Below are positions 24,705-34,736 of a stretch of 64,000 nt of DNA, in pieces. Numbering within the stretch: position 1 is the first letter of the stretch; each line of letters starts with the position of its first letter. The position numbers and the translations under genes are program-made. The notes below the pieces were generated by a model. The model was not told where the DNA came from. It saw nothing but the letters and a program-made list of their open reading frames with translations, and did no database searches. Source of the DNA: Anaerohalosphaera lusitana. GTDB taxonomy: Bacteria > Planctomycetota > Phycisphaerae > Sedimentisphaerales > Anaerohalosphaeraceae. The DNA is taken from contig NZ_CP019791.1 of the NCBI RefSeq assembly GCF_002007645.1, positions 2,294,001-2,358,000 of the forward strand. Direction: 5' to 3'.

Positions 24705-26300
24705 TTATTGCGACGCAGCGATCTTATATCGCGAATCAGTATATCCTTCGTATTCGTCTGCACGCCCAAGCTCACGCATTCTGATAAGCTTGCTTTGCGC
24801 GATCCGACAACCCTGCTTCGAAGCCATGGCAAAATAATGCACGGCCTTGTCGTCGCTCTGTTCCACTCCATAGCCCTTCAGATACATGATGGCAAGGTTT
24901 GTCTGTGCTGTGGCTCTTCCAAGTTTTGCGGCGCTTTCGAGCAATTCGGCTGCTTTGCGGATGTCCTTTCTTACGCCTTCTCCGCGTAGGTACATCATTC
25001 CGAGGTTGGTTTGTGCCTGTGCGAAATCTTTTTTAGCTGCGCGTTTGAACCATTTTGCGGATTCTTCGTGGTCTTTTTCAACGCCGAGGCCTTTGTAATA
25101 CATCCAGCCAACAGTGTACTGCGATTCAGGGATGTCAAGTTCTGCAGCCTGCATCAGTAATTCGAAAGCTTTTTCGTAGTCCTTTGCAACAGCTCTGCCC
25201 TCAAAGTACATCATGCCGAGGTTGTTGATGGCGAGCACGTTGCCCTGTTCAGCGGCTGATTCATAGAATTCAAAAGCCTTTTCGTAATCCTGCCGTACCC
25301 CCTGACCATTATAGTGCAGCACTCCGAGCATGTGTTGTGCGTAGGCGAAATTCTGTTGAGCGGCTTTGGTGAACCACTTTGCCGCTTCTGTATAATCGCC
25401 CTGCACGCCGTTGCCCTTGTAATACATCAAGCCCATGCCGCATTGCGCTCTTGCGGAACCCTGGTTAGCGATGGGCTCGAGCAGCTCTCTTGCTTTTGCG
25501 TAATCGGGAGCCACTCCTTTGCCTTCCAGATACATCATGCCGAGATTATTCGCCGCAGCTACATGCCCCTGCTCGGCTGCGGCTTTATATAGCCTGACTG
25601 CTTTTTCAGGGGCTCTTACCACGCCGTGGCCTTTTTCATACATCAATGCAAGACTGTTCTGAGCGGGTGCATAACCCTGCTCTGCAGAGAGCTTAAGCCA
25701 TTTGGCAGCTTTTGAATAGTCTCGTTCAGTTTGCAAACCTTCGTAATACATTGTTCCCAAGGCGAACTGCGATTGCGGGCTTCCTTCCATGGCTGCGAGA
25801 AGGTGCATGTTCTTTGCCTGAGCGAGATCTTTTGTCGTGCCTTCCCCGCCCGCCTTGAGCATGGCCAGATTGCTTTTAGCTTTCTGATGACCCTGTTCTG
25901 CCGCCAGGGAAAACAGGCGTGCAGCTTCTTCGCGATCCTCGGCGATACCGTCTCCGTTGAAATAGAGCAGAGCGAGGTTGTTTTCAGCCGGCGCAAATTC
26001 CTGTTTTGCGGAAAGCTTGTACCACTGCGCAGCCCGGGCTGCATTGCGTTCTACGCCTCTGCCTTCGTCATACATCAGGCCGATGTAGAATTGGGCACGC
26101 AGGTCCCCGTCTTGCGCAAGGGGCCGCCATGCCTGCAGAGCACCGTTGTAATCTTCTTCCTGGAAAGCTCCCCAACCGTTCTGGAACTGTGTTCCGCACC
26201 CGGAAAGGGCGATTAGTAACAGACTGATTATAAGTACGCTAAATAAGTCTCGACCGAGATCATTCAATTCACGTCTGTGATTTTCTCTCTTTGCAAACAT
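24705..26300 (-). CDS. Sel1-repeat lipoprotein
   Basis: A 531-residue protein with a hydrophobic signal ending in the lipobox LSGC (Cys at about residue 35). About 13 Sel1-like repeats of 36 residues follow, each of the form LGVMYYxGxGVxxDxxKAxxWxxKAAEQG. Sel1 proteins are helical scaffolds for protein-protein contacts. As a lipoprotein it would sit in the cell envelope. It converges on the receptor gene and diverges from the TonB operon, so it probably belongs functionally to the system. The repeats are very alike at the DNA level, suggesting repeat-number changes by recombination. Confidence 0.8.
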   Translation of the reverse strand: MFAKRENHRRELNDLGRDLFSVLIISLLLIALSGCGTQFQNGWGAFQEEDYNGALQAWRPLAQDGDLRAQFYIGLMYDEGRGVERNAARAAQWYKLSAKQEFAPAENNLALLYFNGDGIAEDREEAARLFSLAAEQGHQKAKSNLAMLKAGGEGTTKDLAQAKNMHLLAAMEGSPQSQFALGTMYYEGLQTERDYSKAAKWLKLSAEQGYAPAQNSLALMYEKGHGVVRAPEKAVRLYKAAAEQGHVAAANNLGMMYLEGKGVAPDYAKARELLEPIANQGSARAQCGMGLMYYKGNGVQGDYTEAAKWFTKAAQQNFAYAQHMLGVLHYNGQGVRQDYEKAFEFYESAAEQGNVLAINNLGMMYFEGRAVAKDYEKAFELLMQAAELDIPESQYTVGWMYYKGLGVEKDHEESAKWFKRAAKKDFAQAQTNLGMMYLRGEGVRKDIRKAAELLESAAKLGRATAQTNLAIMYLKGYGVEQSDDKAVHYFAMASKQGCRIAQSKLIRMRELGRADEYEGYTDSRYKIAASQ

Positions 26301-26820
26301 TTTGGTAACCTTTTCAATATCAGTTCTCGTTACAAATTTCGAGTCGTTAACGGTACTTCTGCCGTTTGACCATTCATTGAATTTATCGTCCGGGCATGCA
26401 TGTGCTTTGAGGAGACCGGGTTTGAGATCAAATTGATTTGAGCGGCTTACTATCTGCCGTCTAGCCGTGAATGACTGTTTTAGAGCCTGCTATTGCGGTT
26501 TGTTCAGACAGATGGAGTGAGTTTTTTGGGGGCATTGGGGAAGTAAAAGCTGCAAGATTGACTATTTCTAACAATTGCAGAAGGGGATAGGTCCCATAAC
26601 GACCGTCTTCATTGGTCACGCATTAGAGAATGGCTCTTTCAGCTAGAAAGTGTGGGCTGTCGCAATTGATTCGGTAATATCTTTGCAATGTTAGCAATTT
26701 CTAAAGGAAACCTAATCCTAATAGAACATCCAACTAACGCTATTCACACAATCGCAGACTAATATTCCACATAATTGAAGGCGGTCAATAGTTTGTTCAA
26801 TATCTAAGGATCATGTAAGC
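26301..26820. promoter_or_regulatory. Divergent control region, Sel1 gene / TonB operon
   Basis: A 520-bp gap between divergent genes with no coding frame. It contains TTGCAATGTTAGCAA at 26683-26697, matching the TTGCTAAC element at 20189. It is AT-rich near both gene starts, where promoters are expected; I could not fix -35 and -10 boxes with confidence. Confidence 0.35.
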
Positions 26821-27651
26821 ATGAAAAAATTGCTGAACGTAAAACTAACGTATTTGCGGGACAGTTGGAAAAGGTCGGCCTCGCTTAAATGGGCGGTCAT
26901 TCTGCTCACTCCCTTTTTGTTGTTGGCGGGTTCGCGAAGCTTGCAGGCCGCTGATGAAGTGGGCCCTCAGCAAGCCAGACTACTGATAGAGAAGTGGGTG
27001 GAAACTGAGCGTCTTATCTCAGAGGAAAAGCAGAAATTCAGGCTCGCGAGTGAGATGCTCGAAGAGCGAATCAGCCTGGTCAAGAATGAGATCAAGTCTC
27101 TCAAAGATAAGATCAGTGAGACTGAAGATAGTATTGCCGAAGCCGACAAGAAGCGAAAAGAGATGGTCGAGGAGAACGAGAAGCTCAAAGAGACCTCGAC
27201 TTTTATGACGGATACTGCAACTGATTTGGAAGGGCGTTGCAAGGATCTCATAAAGCGGCTGCCGAATCCGATCAAAGACCGGATCAGGCCTTTGAGTCAG
27301 CGTTTGCCTGAAGATCCTGCGAAAACCGATCTTTCGCTTTCAAAGCGTTTTGAAAATGTGATCGGCATCCTCAACGAGGTTGACAAGTTCAATCGAGAAG
27401 TTACGGCAGTCAGTGAGATCAGAGATCTTACCGACGGCAGTTCCATAGAGGTCAGCACGCTGTACCTTGGTCTTGGGCAGGCCTGGTACACTAACGCTGA
27501 TGGCGATATCGCAGGTATCAGCGTTCCAGCCGAGGATGGCTGGCAGTGGCAGCAGGACAACACAATCGCTTTGAATGTTAAAGAGGCGATTGCTGTTTTG
27601 AACAATGAAAAAGTGGCGGAGTTTATTGAGCTTCCAGTAAAGGTTAAATAA
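26821..27651 (+). CDS. DUF3450-type periplasmic coiled-coil protein
   Basis: A 276-residue protein with a signal peptide (VILLTPFLLLAGSRSLQAA), then a long coiled coil (about 50-125; EEKQKFRLASEMLEERISLV) and a smaller C-terminal domain with YLGLGQAWYTNADGDIAG. This matches DUF3450 proteins that start TonB2-type operons in Vibrio and other bacteria. Their partner is the TtpC-type ExbB protein encoded next. Exact function is unresolved in the family. First gene of a six-gene operon; 18 bp separate it from the next start. Confidence 0.8.
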   Translation: MKKLLNVKLTYLRDSWKRSASLKWAVILLTPFLLLAGSRSLQAADEVGPQQARLLIEKWVETERLISEEKQKFRLASEMLEERISLVKNEIKSLKDKISETEDSIAEADKKRKEMVEENEKLKETSTFMTDTATDLEGRCKDLIKRLPNPIKDRIRPLSQRLPEDPAKTDLSLSKRFENVIGILNEVDKFNREVTAVSEIRDLTDGSSIEVSTLYLGLGQAWYTNADGDIAGISVPAEDGWQWQQDNTIALNVKEAIAVLNNEKVAEFIELPVKVK

Positions 27652-27669
27652 TTGAACAGAGTTGGCACT

Positions 27670-29181
27670 ATGAAAATCACTAAAATCATTTCAATAATCC
27701 TGCTGTTTGCAGCGATGCAGGTATTCGGCGATTTGACGGATGGCGATGAGGCATCGGTTACGGAACTTCAAAACCTCGCGGACCCGCTGGTTTCTTCGGA
27801 AGATGAGCCGCAAAGTGAATTCGGCAAAGCGTCTCAGTCCGCAAAGCGTAAGATGGAAGAAAGCGTTGCTGAACTAGCTGAGTTGAGAAAGCAGATCGCC
27901 GATAAGACGATTCCGCTTACCCGGCAGTTGAATGATCTGGAAGAGGAACTTTCTGAGGTTCGCCGTGAGTATCAGGAGACTTCGCGTTTGCTGGACACTC
28001 GGACGCTGGACCTGAGTAACCTCAGGAACGAGATAAAGGCTCGTAAAGAGGAAGCTTCTTACATAAGCAATCTCATGGGGCAGTTCGCTGTCAATTTTGA
28101 AGCAAGGCTTCACATTGCTGAAATACAGCGATATAAGGACACTTTGGAGCATGCTAAGACCTCGCCTGAGAACAGCAATCTTTCTAAGAGAGAAGTTTTC
28201 AAGGCCCAGTCGGATCTGATCCAGGAATCGCTTGAAGGGTTTGAGCAGGCCATTGGCGGCAAGACATTCCACGGAAAAGCTGTCGACTCAACGGGGCTAG
28301 TGAATGACGGCAAGTTTGTTCTCATTGGTCCTGCCGCACTTTTCAAGTCTGAAGACGGACAAAAAGTCGGTACTGTTGAACAGCGGTTTGGGTCTCTTGA
28401 GCCGACTATCATTCCATTCGCCAACGAGCAGAATAAAGCTGCGGCCAGTGAACTGATAAGCAATGAATCAGGCCGGCTCCCGCTCGATCCGACTTTGGGT
28501 AATGCCCATGTGGTCGAATCCACCAACCAGACGCTGGTGGAGCATGTCCAGAAGGGCGGGCCTGTGATGATCCCGATTCTTGGTATGGCTGGACTTGCTA
28601 TGCTGGTTGCCCTGTATAAGTGGATCGCTCTTTCGCTCATTCCTAAGCCCGGCAAGAGAAAGATCAACAAGCTGCTCGATGCGGTTGAATCTCGTGACCC
28701 TGCAAAGGCTGAAAAAGCTGTTCAGTCGATTAAAGGTCCTGTCGGCAAGATGCTGCGTCGAGGAGTAGAGCATATAAAGGAGCCGGCGGAGCTGATTGAA
28801 GAACTGATGTACGAAACGGTTCTCGATACAAAGCTCAAGCTTGAACGATTTTTGCCATTTGTTGCGATAAGTGCGGCTGCGGCTCCGCTGCTGGGTCTGC
28901 TTGGTACGGTCACCGGCATCATTAATACTTTCAAGTTGATCACCGTTTTCGGTTCGGGCGATGTTAAGACTTTGTCCGGCGGTATTTCCGAGGCCCTGAT
29001 TACGACAGAGTTCGGCCTTATAGTTGCTATACCGTCGCTGCTGCTGCATGCGTTTCTTTCACGCAAGGCCAAGAGATTTGCCAACGATATGGAGAAGGCT
29101 GCGGTGGCTTTCGTAAACCAGGTGAGTAAGACGCCTGTGAAGAAGAACGATCTGCCTGAAAAGGTAAAAGCGAATGCTTGA
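27670..29181 (+). CDS. TtpC-like ExbB protein with periplasmic coiled-coil domain
   Basis: A 503-residue protein of the MotA/TolQ/ExbB family with an added N-terminal exported part: signal peptide (MKITKIISIILLFAAMQVFG), a coiled coil (about 60-150), and a domain with GPAALFKSEDGQKVGTVEQR. Three membrane segments follow, with the family motif GLLGTVTGIINTFKLI and the conserved SEALITTEFGLIVAIPSLLL. The ATG at 27670 is preferred to a TTG 18 bp earlier because it begins the signal peptide. It matches TtpC of Vibrio TonB2 systems in layout and overlaps the next ExbB gene by 8 bp. Confidence 0.85.
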   Translation: MKITKIISIILLFAAMQVFGDLTDGDEASVTELQNLADPLVSSEDEPQSEFGKASQSAKRKMEESVAELAELRKQIADKTIPLTRQLNDLEEELSEVRREYQETSRLLDTRTLDLSNLRNEIKARKEEASYISNLMGQFAVNFEARLHIAEIQRYKDTLEHAKTSPENSNLSKREVFKAQSDLIQESLEGFEQAIGGKTFHGKAVDSTGLVNDGKFVLIGPAALFKSEDGQKVGTVEQRFGSLEPTIIPFANEQNKAAASELISNESGRLPLDPTLGNAHVVESTNQTLVEHVQKGGPVMIPILGMAGLAMLVALYKWIALSLIPKPGKRKINKLLDAVESRDPAKAEKAVQSIKGPVGKMLRRGVEHIKEPAELIEELMYETVLDTKLKLERFLPFVAISAAAAPLLGLLGTVTGIINTFKLITVFGSGDVKTLSGGISEALITTEFGLIVAIPSLLLHAFLSRKAKRFANDMEKAAVAFVNQVSKTPVKKNDLPEKVKANA

Positions 29182-29842
29182 TGCAGCAACGGAAAAACTC
29201 ACTACACTGTGGGAACATGCCATCTCGATATGGCTATCGGGAGGCTGGGCAATGATCGCAATTGCTGCTGTTTCGCTGGTGATGTTCTCGCTGGGCATGC
29301 ATATTCTGCTGAGGCTGCGGGCAAAGGGTTTCGCTAAAGTGCCTGAGAAGAAATGGCGCAAATGGATAAACCATCCTGAAAAGCGCAAAGGCCATATCGG
29401 CGAGATTCTGGATTTCGTCACGGGCGGCAGGACGCTGAAGGATACTGCGACCTATTTTGAAGAACTCCGCGCCAGTGAGATCGTGCCCTTTGAGCGAGAT
29501 CTCTTGGTGATGAAGATATGTGTTAGTGTGGCTCCGCTACTTGGGCTTCTCGGGACGGTGACCGGTATGCTGGCTACGTTCGAGGCGCTTGCGTCTGGGT
29601 CAGGCGGCGACAAGACGATGGGTATGATCGCTGAGGGCATATCGGAGGCGCTGGTGACCACTGAGACCGGACTTGTGATCGCGTTGCCGGGGCTTTTGTT
29701 TCAGCACATACTGAAACGATACTATGAACGATATAAGGCATTTCTGGCACATCTGGAAACAGTTTGCAATCAGAAATTGTACAAGAAAATTCATAAGGAA
29801 GAGAAGCCGAAAGTTGAGCAGGTCGCTTTTACAGCCGGCTGA
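29174..29842 (+). CDS. exbB: ExbB proton-channel subunit
   Basis: A 222-residue MotA/TolQ/ExbB protein with three membrane helices: near WAMIAIAAVSLVMFSLGMHI, then VAPLLGLLGTVTGMLATF, then SEALVTTETGLVIALPGLLF. It works with ExbD to use the proton gradient to drive TonB. Having two ExbB-type proteins in one operon is normal for TtpC-type systems, where TtpC adds a periplasmic part. The start overlaps the previous gene by 8 bp. Confidence 0.9.
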   Translation: MLDAATEKLTTLWEHAISIWLSGGWAMIAIAAVSLVMFSLGMHILLRLRAKGFAKVPEKKWRKWINHPEKRKGHIGEILDFVTGGRTLKDTATYFEELRASEIVPFERDLLVMKICVSVAPLLGLLGTVTGMLATFEALASGSGGDKTMGMIAEGISEALVTTETGLVIALPGLLFQHILKRYYERYKAFLAHLETVCNQKLYKKIHKEEKPKVEQVAFTAG

Positions 29843-29866
29843 ACAAGTGATACGCGAGGGAAATAA

Positions 29867-30280
29867 ATGGGACGTTTTCGTCAGGCAGCAATGGATGAAG
29901 GTAATGAGGCAGGTATCGATATTTCACCGCTGATGGACTGTGTGTTTATCCTGCTTATCTTCTTCATTGTCACAACCACTTTCGTTGAAGAGACCGGCGT
30001 AGAGGTAGACAAACCTCAGGCCGCCTCATCTGTCCAACAGGAGAAAAACAGCATTTTGATCGCTTTGACCGAAAAGGGTGAGGTTGTGTATGGCGGTCGG
30101 GAGATAGGGTTCAGCGGCATCAGGCCTCTCGTCAAACGGATGCTGCAGAAGGAAGAAATCCCTGTAATCATACAGGCAGACACCGCCGCGCCTTCGGGGA
30201 TGCTGGTTCGTGTCATCGACGAAGCAAAGCTCGCAGGCGCTGAAACAGTCAGTCTTTCAACCCTCAAACCAGCAAGCTGA
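29867..30280 (+). CDS. exbD: ExbD subunit
   Basis: A 137-residue protein with one membrane helix near the N-terminus ([20 protein letters not shown]) containing the conserved proton-carrying Asp. A periplasmic domain follows ([38 protein letters not shown]). It is the partner of the ExbB proteins encoded before it and of TonB encoded 8 bp after it. Confidence 0.9.
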   Translation: MGRFRQAAMDEGNEAGIDISPLMDCVFILLIFFIVTTTFVEETGVEVDKPQAASSVQQEKNSILIALTEKGEVVYGGREIGFSGIRPLVKRMLQKEEIPVIIQADTAAPSGMLVRVIDEAKLAGAETVSLSTLKPAS

Positions 30281-30288
30281 GTACAGAT

Positions 30289-30963
30289 TTGAGAAATATT
30301 AAACGCAAAAAATTCTGGCTGATCAGAGAACTGTCTCACCGAATATTTGTTATGGCAGGTGCGGTTGCTATAACGCTGGCGTTCTTTCTGGTACTGCCGT
30401 TGATGCAGACTCTCAGCAAACCTCCGAAGCAGGACATGGTGGTTCGATCCGTAGATACGGGCAAGCTCGAAGCGCCGGATCCTCCACCCGAGCCGGAGCC
30501 TGAGGAAGAGGAACCAGAGCCCGAAAAAGAACCGCCAAAGCTCGAACAGAATAACGCCCCACTCGATTTGTCACAGCTCGAAGTGGCACTTAATCCCGGC
30601 TTTGGCGACGGATGGGCCGCCGGCGATTTCGGCGTGTCACTGAACACGTTTGCCTCCGAGAACAAAGATGTCGATGCGCTCTTTTCCATCGCGGACCTTG
30701 ACCAGAAGCCTCGCGTGCTCTATCAGCCCGGTCCTACAATGAACGCACAAATGCGAAAGAACGCACCCGGCAAGGTCTATGTCATATTTATTGTCGACAA
30801 ACAGGGCAGGGTGGCAAGCCCAAGGGTGCAGAAGTCAACGAACCCAGTATTCGAAAAAGCGGCTATTTCTACGATAAAGAGATGGAAGTTTGAACCGGGC
30901 AAACGCAATGGTAAGGCCGTGAGGTTTCGAATGCGTGTGCCGTTTGTATTCCCGAAAGGATAA
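30289..30963 (+). CDS. tonB: TonB energy-transducing protein
   Basis: A 224-residue protein with an N-terminal membrane anchor (AVAITLAFFLVLPLMQTL), a Pro/Glu-rich linker (PPPEPEPEEEEPEPEKEPPK), and a C-terminal TonB domain (GKVYVIFIVDKQGRVASPRV, then AAISTIKRWKFEPGKRNGKA). It should contact the TonB box of the receptor at 21.6 kb. The TTG start gives a basic cytoplasmic leader before the anchor; the next ATG would cut into the anchor. The linker is short for the family. Confidence 0.88.
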   Translation: MRNIKRKKFWLIRELSHRIFVMAGAVAITLAFFLVLPLMQTLSKPPKQDMVVRSVDTGKLEAPDPPPEPEPEEEEPEPEKEPPKLEQNNAPLDLSQLEVALNPGFGDGWAAGDFGVSLNTFASENKDVDALFSIADLDQKPRVLYQPGPTMNAQMRKNAPGKVYVIFIVDKQGRVASPRVQKSTNPVFEKAAISTIKRWKFEPGKRNGKAVRFRMRVPFVFPKG

Positions 30964-30969
30964 CTTGTA

Positions 30970-32430
30970 ATGTTTACAGGTGGAAAAGATAATGCCATGA
31001 AGAATTCTGCTGATACTCAGATGCACAAAACACGAACGATTCTTTTTGCACTGCTAGCTCTCGCTGCTATGCTCACTACTAATATGCAGGCCGCCGAGCA
31101 ACCCGTTCGAATCGAGCCGCGGTCCGGCCAAACCAATTTAACTGGCGAACAGCTTGCTATGTGGAACGATCCCGATTTTCAGAAGCAGTTCACACAGAGC
31201 TACATAGCTGAGACAGAGATCGAACCTCGCGTCACCGTTGACGAGCGCGATGACATGCAGGAAGTGCTGGAACTGATTTCCGACGACAAACTTGATGGAG
31301 CCGTGGAACTGCTCCGAAAGAATCGTAACGAAGCCGCATCGGCGGTATTCGACTTCACGCTTGCAAACATATATTTCCAGCAGGAAAAACTTGATCAGGC
31401 AGCCGAAGTTTATAACGTTGCAGTTGATAAGTATCCCAAATTCCGCAGAGCATGGAAAAATCTGGGGTTGATCTATGTTCGGCAGAGCAGCTTTGCCCCG
31501 GCCGTCGAATGTCTCACACGCGTCATTTCTCTTGGCGGCGGTGACGCCACCAGCTACGGCCTGCTCGGTTTTGCATACTCATCACTGGACAAGAGCATAC
31601 CAGCCGAATCCGCCTATCGCATGGCTATCCTTCTCGACAGTGAAACACTTGACTGGAAGATGGGCCTGGCACGCAGCTTCTTCAAGCAGGAGCGTTACGG
31701 CGAAGCCGTCGCACTTCTCGGTCAGCTCATAAAAGATCAGCCCGAAAATAAGGACCTGTGGCTGCTCCAGGCAAACGCATACGTCGGCATGGGCAAACCG
31801 CTCGAGTCCGCCGAAATACTTGAATTTGTCGATCACCTCGGCCAATCAACCGCGGAAAGCCTTTTCATGCTCGGCGACATATATATCAACGAACAACTGT
31901 ATGAGATTGCTGCAGATTCCTACATGCGGGCAATGGATAAGAATCCCGATCAGAACGTCGAACGCTCGCTCAGATGTGCAAAAATACTTGCAGCCAGGGC
32001 GGCCTATGACCAGACACAACTACTCGTCAGCAATATCGAGTCCACCTACGAAAACCAGCTCAGCGACGAACAAAAGAAGAATCTTCTGAAGATACGCTCC
32101 CGACTGGCCGTTGCAAAAGGCTCAGCCGACGAAGAAGCAAAGGTACTCGAAAAGATAGTCGAGCTCGACCCTCTCGACGGCGAAGCCCTAATACTACTTG
32201 GACAGCATTACGGCCGCAAGGGTGACACCGAACAGGCCATCTTCTACTTCGAACGCGCCGCCGGCATCGATGAATACGAAGCCGACGCTAAGATACGCCA
32301 CGCCCAACTGCTTGTACGCAACGGCCATTATGCGAAGGCCCTGCCTCTGCTCCGCAGCGCCCAGCGAATAGAGCCGCGTGAAAATGTCCAGGAATACCTC
32401 GAACAGGTAGAACGTGTGGCAAAAAGGTAG
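30970..32430 (+). CDS. Exported TPR protein of the TonB operon
   Basis: A 486-residue protein with AAAGGA 9 bp before the ATG. A signal-like segment (RTILFALLALAAMLTTNMQA) is followed by about nine tetratricopeptide repeats (ANIYFQQEKLDQAAEVYNVA, LLGQHYGRKGDTEQAIFYFE). TonB2-type operons usually end with a TPR gene of this kind; it is thought to help assemble the transporter complex. It starts 6 bp after tonB and is the last gene of the operon. An ATG at 30997 would also retain the signal. Confidence 0.85.
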   Translation: MFTGGKDNAMKNSADTQMHKTRTILFALLALAAMLTTNMQAAEQPVRIEPRSGQTNLTGEQLAMWNDPDFQKQFTQSYIAETEIEPRVTVDERDDMQEVLELISDDKLDGAVELLRKNRNEAASAVFDFTLANIYFQQEKLDQAAEVYNVAVDKYPKFRRAWKNLGLIYVRQSSFAPAVECLTRVISLGGGDATSYGLLGFAYSSLDKSIPAESAYRMAILLDSETLDWKMGLARSFFKQERYGEAVALLGQLIKDQPENKDLWLLQANAYVGMGKPLESAEILEFVDHLGQSTAESLFMLGDIYINEQLYEIAADSYMRAMDKNPDQNVERSLRCAKILAARAAYDQTQLLVSNIESTYENQLSDEQKKNLLKIRSRLAVAKGSADEEAKVLEKIVELDPLDGEALILLGQHYGRKGDTEQAIFYFERAAGIDEYEADAKIRHAQLLVRNGHYAKALPLLRSAQRIEPRENVQEYLEQVERVAKR

Positions 32431-32582
32431 TAAAAATCACTCTTCCGTATTGCTTTTTGTTTGCGGTAGCCGGATTGATTTATTCAGAGGAGTTTTTCGC
32501 ATGCAATCGATTTCGGGCTTTGTCCTGCGGGACACCTTGTGGATTTAGAAGTCACTTTTGTTATCAGATTCCTATCGTCAAA

Positions 32583-33500
32583 CTATTTCAAGCCGCTATC
32601 CAGCCACTCAGAGGCGAATACGGCAAGGTCAGACGTATTGACCACGCAGTCGCCTGTAAGATCTGCATCAGGCTGATTTGTGCAGACGGCCTTAGTCGTA
32701 AATTGCACAGAATCGTAAATAATATCTGGGAGGCTTATGTCAAACTGCTGGCCATTTTTATACGTACCCCAGATGTGAGGCTGGTTGTCGTCGCCGCCAA
32801 AGGGCAGTTTGCTGGCATCATCAACCACGAATGTGTACCCCTCGATCAACTTCGGAATACCCGTGAGCCCGTTTATGCCACCAGCGTGTATCTCAGCTTT
32901 TGCAATTGATGATATCCCAAGGGAATCTATCTGTCCCCCCTTACAAGTTACTCGCCCGGTATACATATCTATGCTACCAAGAGTTCCGCCCAAGATTACA
33001 ACAGCCGGGTTTCCCACAATCGGATCCCATCGTTTTATACCATTTACTGTACCGCCACTGACGAAAACTTCGACGGATGCTCCAAGTGTAACTTCTCCAA
33101 CAGTCCCACCGTTTATCTTGCAAATGCCAGATTCGAATTTTGCAGATGAAATAGTGGGTACTGTGCTACTTTCCAACCCGTTATCTACTATCACTTCCGA
33201 TGAGCAGTATGTTTCTAAGTAATTCGTGGTCCCGCCGGTTATATTGGCAGTCGAATTGTCAAAGGTCTTAAGCGTTGAAACCGTCCCTCCCTGCATGTCC
33301 AGGTTCGCGTCTTGTGCCAGGATGATCTTGCTGACCTCACCGCCAGTTATGGTGATGTTTGCCTGGCCGTAAGCGTTGATCTCCTCGATAGCATTGCCCT
33401 CCGTGATGGTCATGTCGCCGGAGACCAGTAGCGGGGCAGCAAATACACTGCCGATTGAAACAAAACTCATCAGGATCACTACACCAAACAACTTCCTCAT
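32583..33500 (-). CDS. Secreted repeat protein with dockerin-like end
   Basis: A 305-residue protein with a signal peptide (MRKLFGVVILMSFVSIGSVF). A run of short beta repeats follows, each like ITGGEVSKIILAQD or MQGGTVSTLKTFDN, suggesting a small beta-helix. The end (DADLTGDCVVNTSDLAVFAS) is dockerin-like. It converges on the TonB operon with 150 bp between, and lies beside the IS5 array. No enzyme motif is visible. It resembles the many small surface proteins of this type in Planctomycetota. Confidence 0.7.
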   Translation of the reverse strand: MRKLFGVVILMSFVSIGSVFAAPLLVSGDMTITEGNAIEEINAYGQANITITGGEVSKIILAQDANLDMQGGTVSTLKTFDNSTANITGGTTNYLETYCSSEVIVDNGLESSTVPTISSAKFESGICKINGGTVGEVTLGASVEVFVSGGTVNGIKRWDPIVGNPAVVILGGTLGSIDMYTGRVTCKGGQIDSLGISSIAKAEIHAGGINGLTGIPKLIEGYTFVVDDASKLPFGGDDNQPHIWGTYKNGQQFDISLPDIIYDSVQFTTKAVCTNQPDADLTGDCVVNTSDLAVFASEWLDSGLK

Positions 33501-33784
33501 AGCTCAGGCCTTTCATTCTCATAAGGATAATAATGCGACCTAATATAGCAGGATAGGCCGGCAATTGCAAGGATTTTGTGTCAGCAAGCCCGTGAATGTA
33601 AGAATTCATTTCTGATGACAACACTGCATACCGTGGGCCATCAGGACGATGAGTTTTCAAGATAGGAATTATGGAGGGTTCCTCTAAAAATCAGTTAGAT
33701 TCGTGCAATTTATTGCCCTTTTGTTATAATTAGCTCATTGACAATTACATTACGGTTATTCGACTCATAATCAAAGGATTGATC

Positions 33785-34639
33785 ATGATGCAAGCAGGAC
33801 TTTTCGACTGGCAGACTCGTTTTGAACAACTCGACAACAGCGGCGACCCACTTGTCAAGCTCAATGAAATAGTCGACTGGGAGCAATTTCGCAAAACCCT
33901 TGAGGTTGTCAGAGATAAAAAACGCAAGTCCAACGCAGGCAGAAAACCCTTTGATGTTATACTCATGTTCAAGATATTGATACTTGATTCCCTGTACAAT
34001 ATATCCGACGATCAGCTCGAATTTCAGATAAGGGATCGTATTTCCTTCATGCGTTTTCTCGGTCTGGGTATTGGCGACAGAGTGCCTGATGCAAAGACCA
34101 TATGGCTTTTCAGAGAACAGCTCACCGAAGCCGGCCTTGTCGAAAACCTTTTTACTCAGTTCGACGAGTTTCTGCGTAAAAACGGCTTTTCTGCCAAAAA
34201 AGGCCAGATCGTGGATGCCAGTATTGTAGCGGTTCCAAAGCAGCGTAACACCAGAGATGAGAATAAATCCATCAAGAACGGCGAAGTTCCCGAAAACTGG
34301 AGCGATACCAAGAAACGCCAGAAAGACACCGATGCACGCTGGGTGCAGAAGAACGGCGTAAACTACTATGGCTATAAGAACCATATTGATATTGATGTTA
34401 AGCACAAGTTTATTCGCAGCTGTGAAGTAACGCCTGCCTCTGTTCATGACAGCAATGTCTTTGAAGACTTGCTTGATGCAAACAACAGCAGCAAGGATGT
34501 ATGGGCCGATTCTGCCTACGGCTCGACGGAAAAACGGGATAACATTAAAGAAGAAGGCTACCGCGGCCAGATTCAACGAAAAGGCTGTCGTTATAAAAAA
34601 CTGACTCAGCGTCAGATAGAAGCTAATGGGTTCCTCTAA
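33785..34639 (+). CDS. IS5-family transposase, truncated copy 1
   Basis: Contains the first two catalytic Asp motifs (GQIVDASIVAVPKQ and VWADSAYGSTEK) but stops after RQIEANGFL, where the next element's left end supplies the last codons. The C-terminal Glu region (RSRVEHVFG) is missing, so it cannot be a working transposase. The protein is identical to copy 2. The start follows AAAGGA. A truncated transposase of this kind can act as an inhibitor by mixing with the full protein. Confidence 0.75.
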   Translation: MMQAGLFDWQTRFEQLDNSGDPLVKLNEIVDWEQFRKTLEVVRDKKRKSNAGRKPFDVILMFKILILDSLYNISDDQLEFQIRDRISFMRFLGLGIGDRVPDAKTIWLFREQLTEAGLVENLFTQFDEFLRKNGFSAKKGQIVDASIVAVPKQRNTRDENKSIKNGEVPENWSDTKKRQKDTDARWVQKNGVNYYGYKNHIDIDVKHKFIRSCEVTPASVHDSNVFEDLLDANNSSKDVWADSAYGSTEKRDNIKEEGYRGQIQRKGCRYKKLTQRQIEANGFL

Positions 34640-34736
34640 AAATCAGTTAGATTCGTGCAATTTATTGCCCTTTTGTTATAATTAGCTCATTGACAATTAC
34701 ATTACGGTTATTCGACTCATAATCAAAGGATTGATC

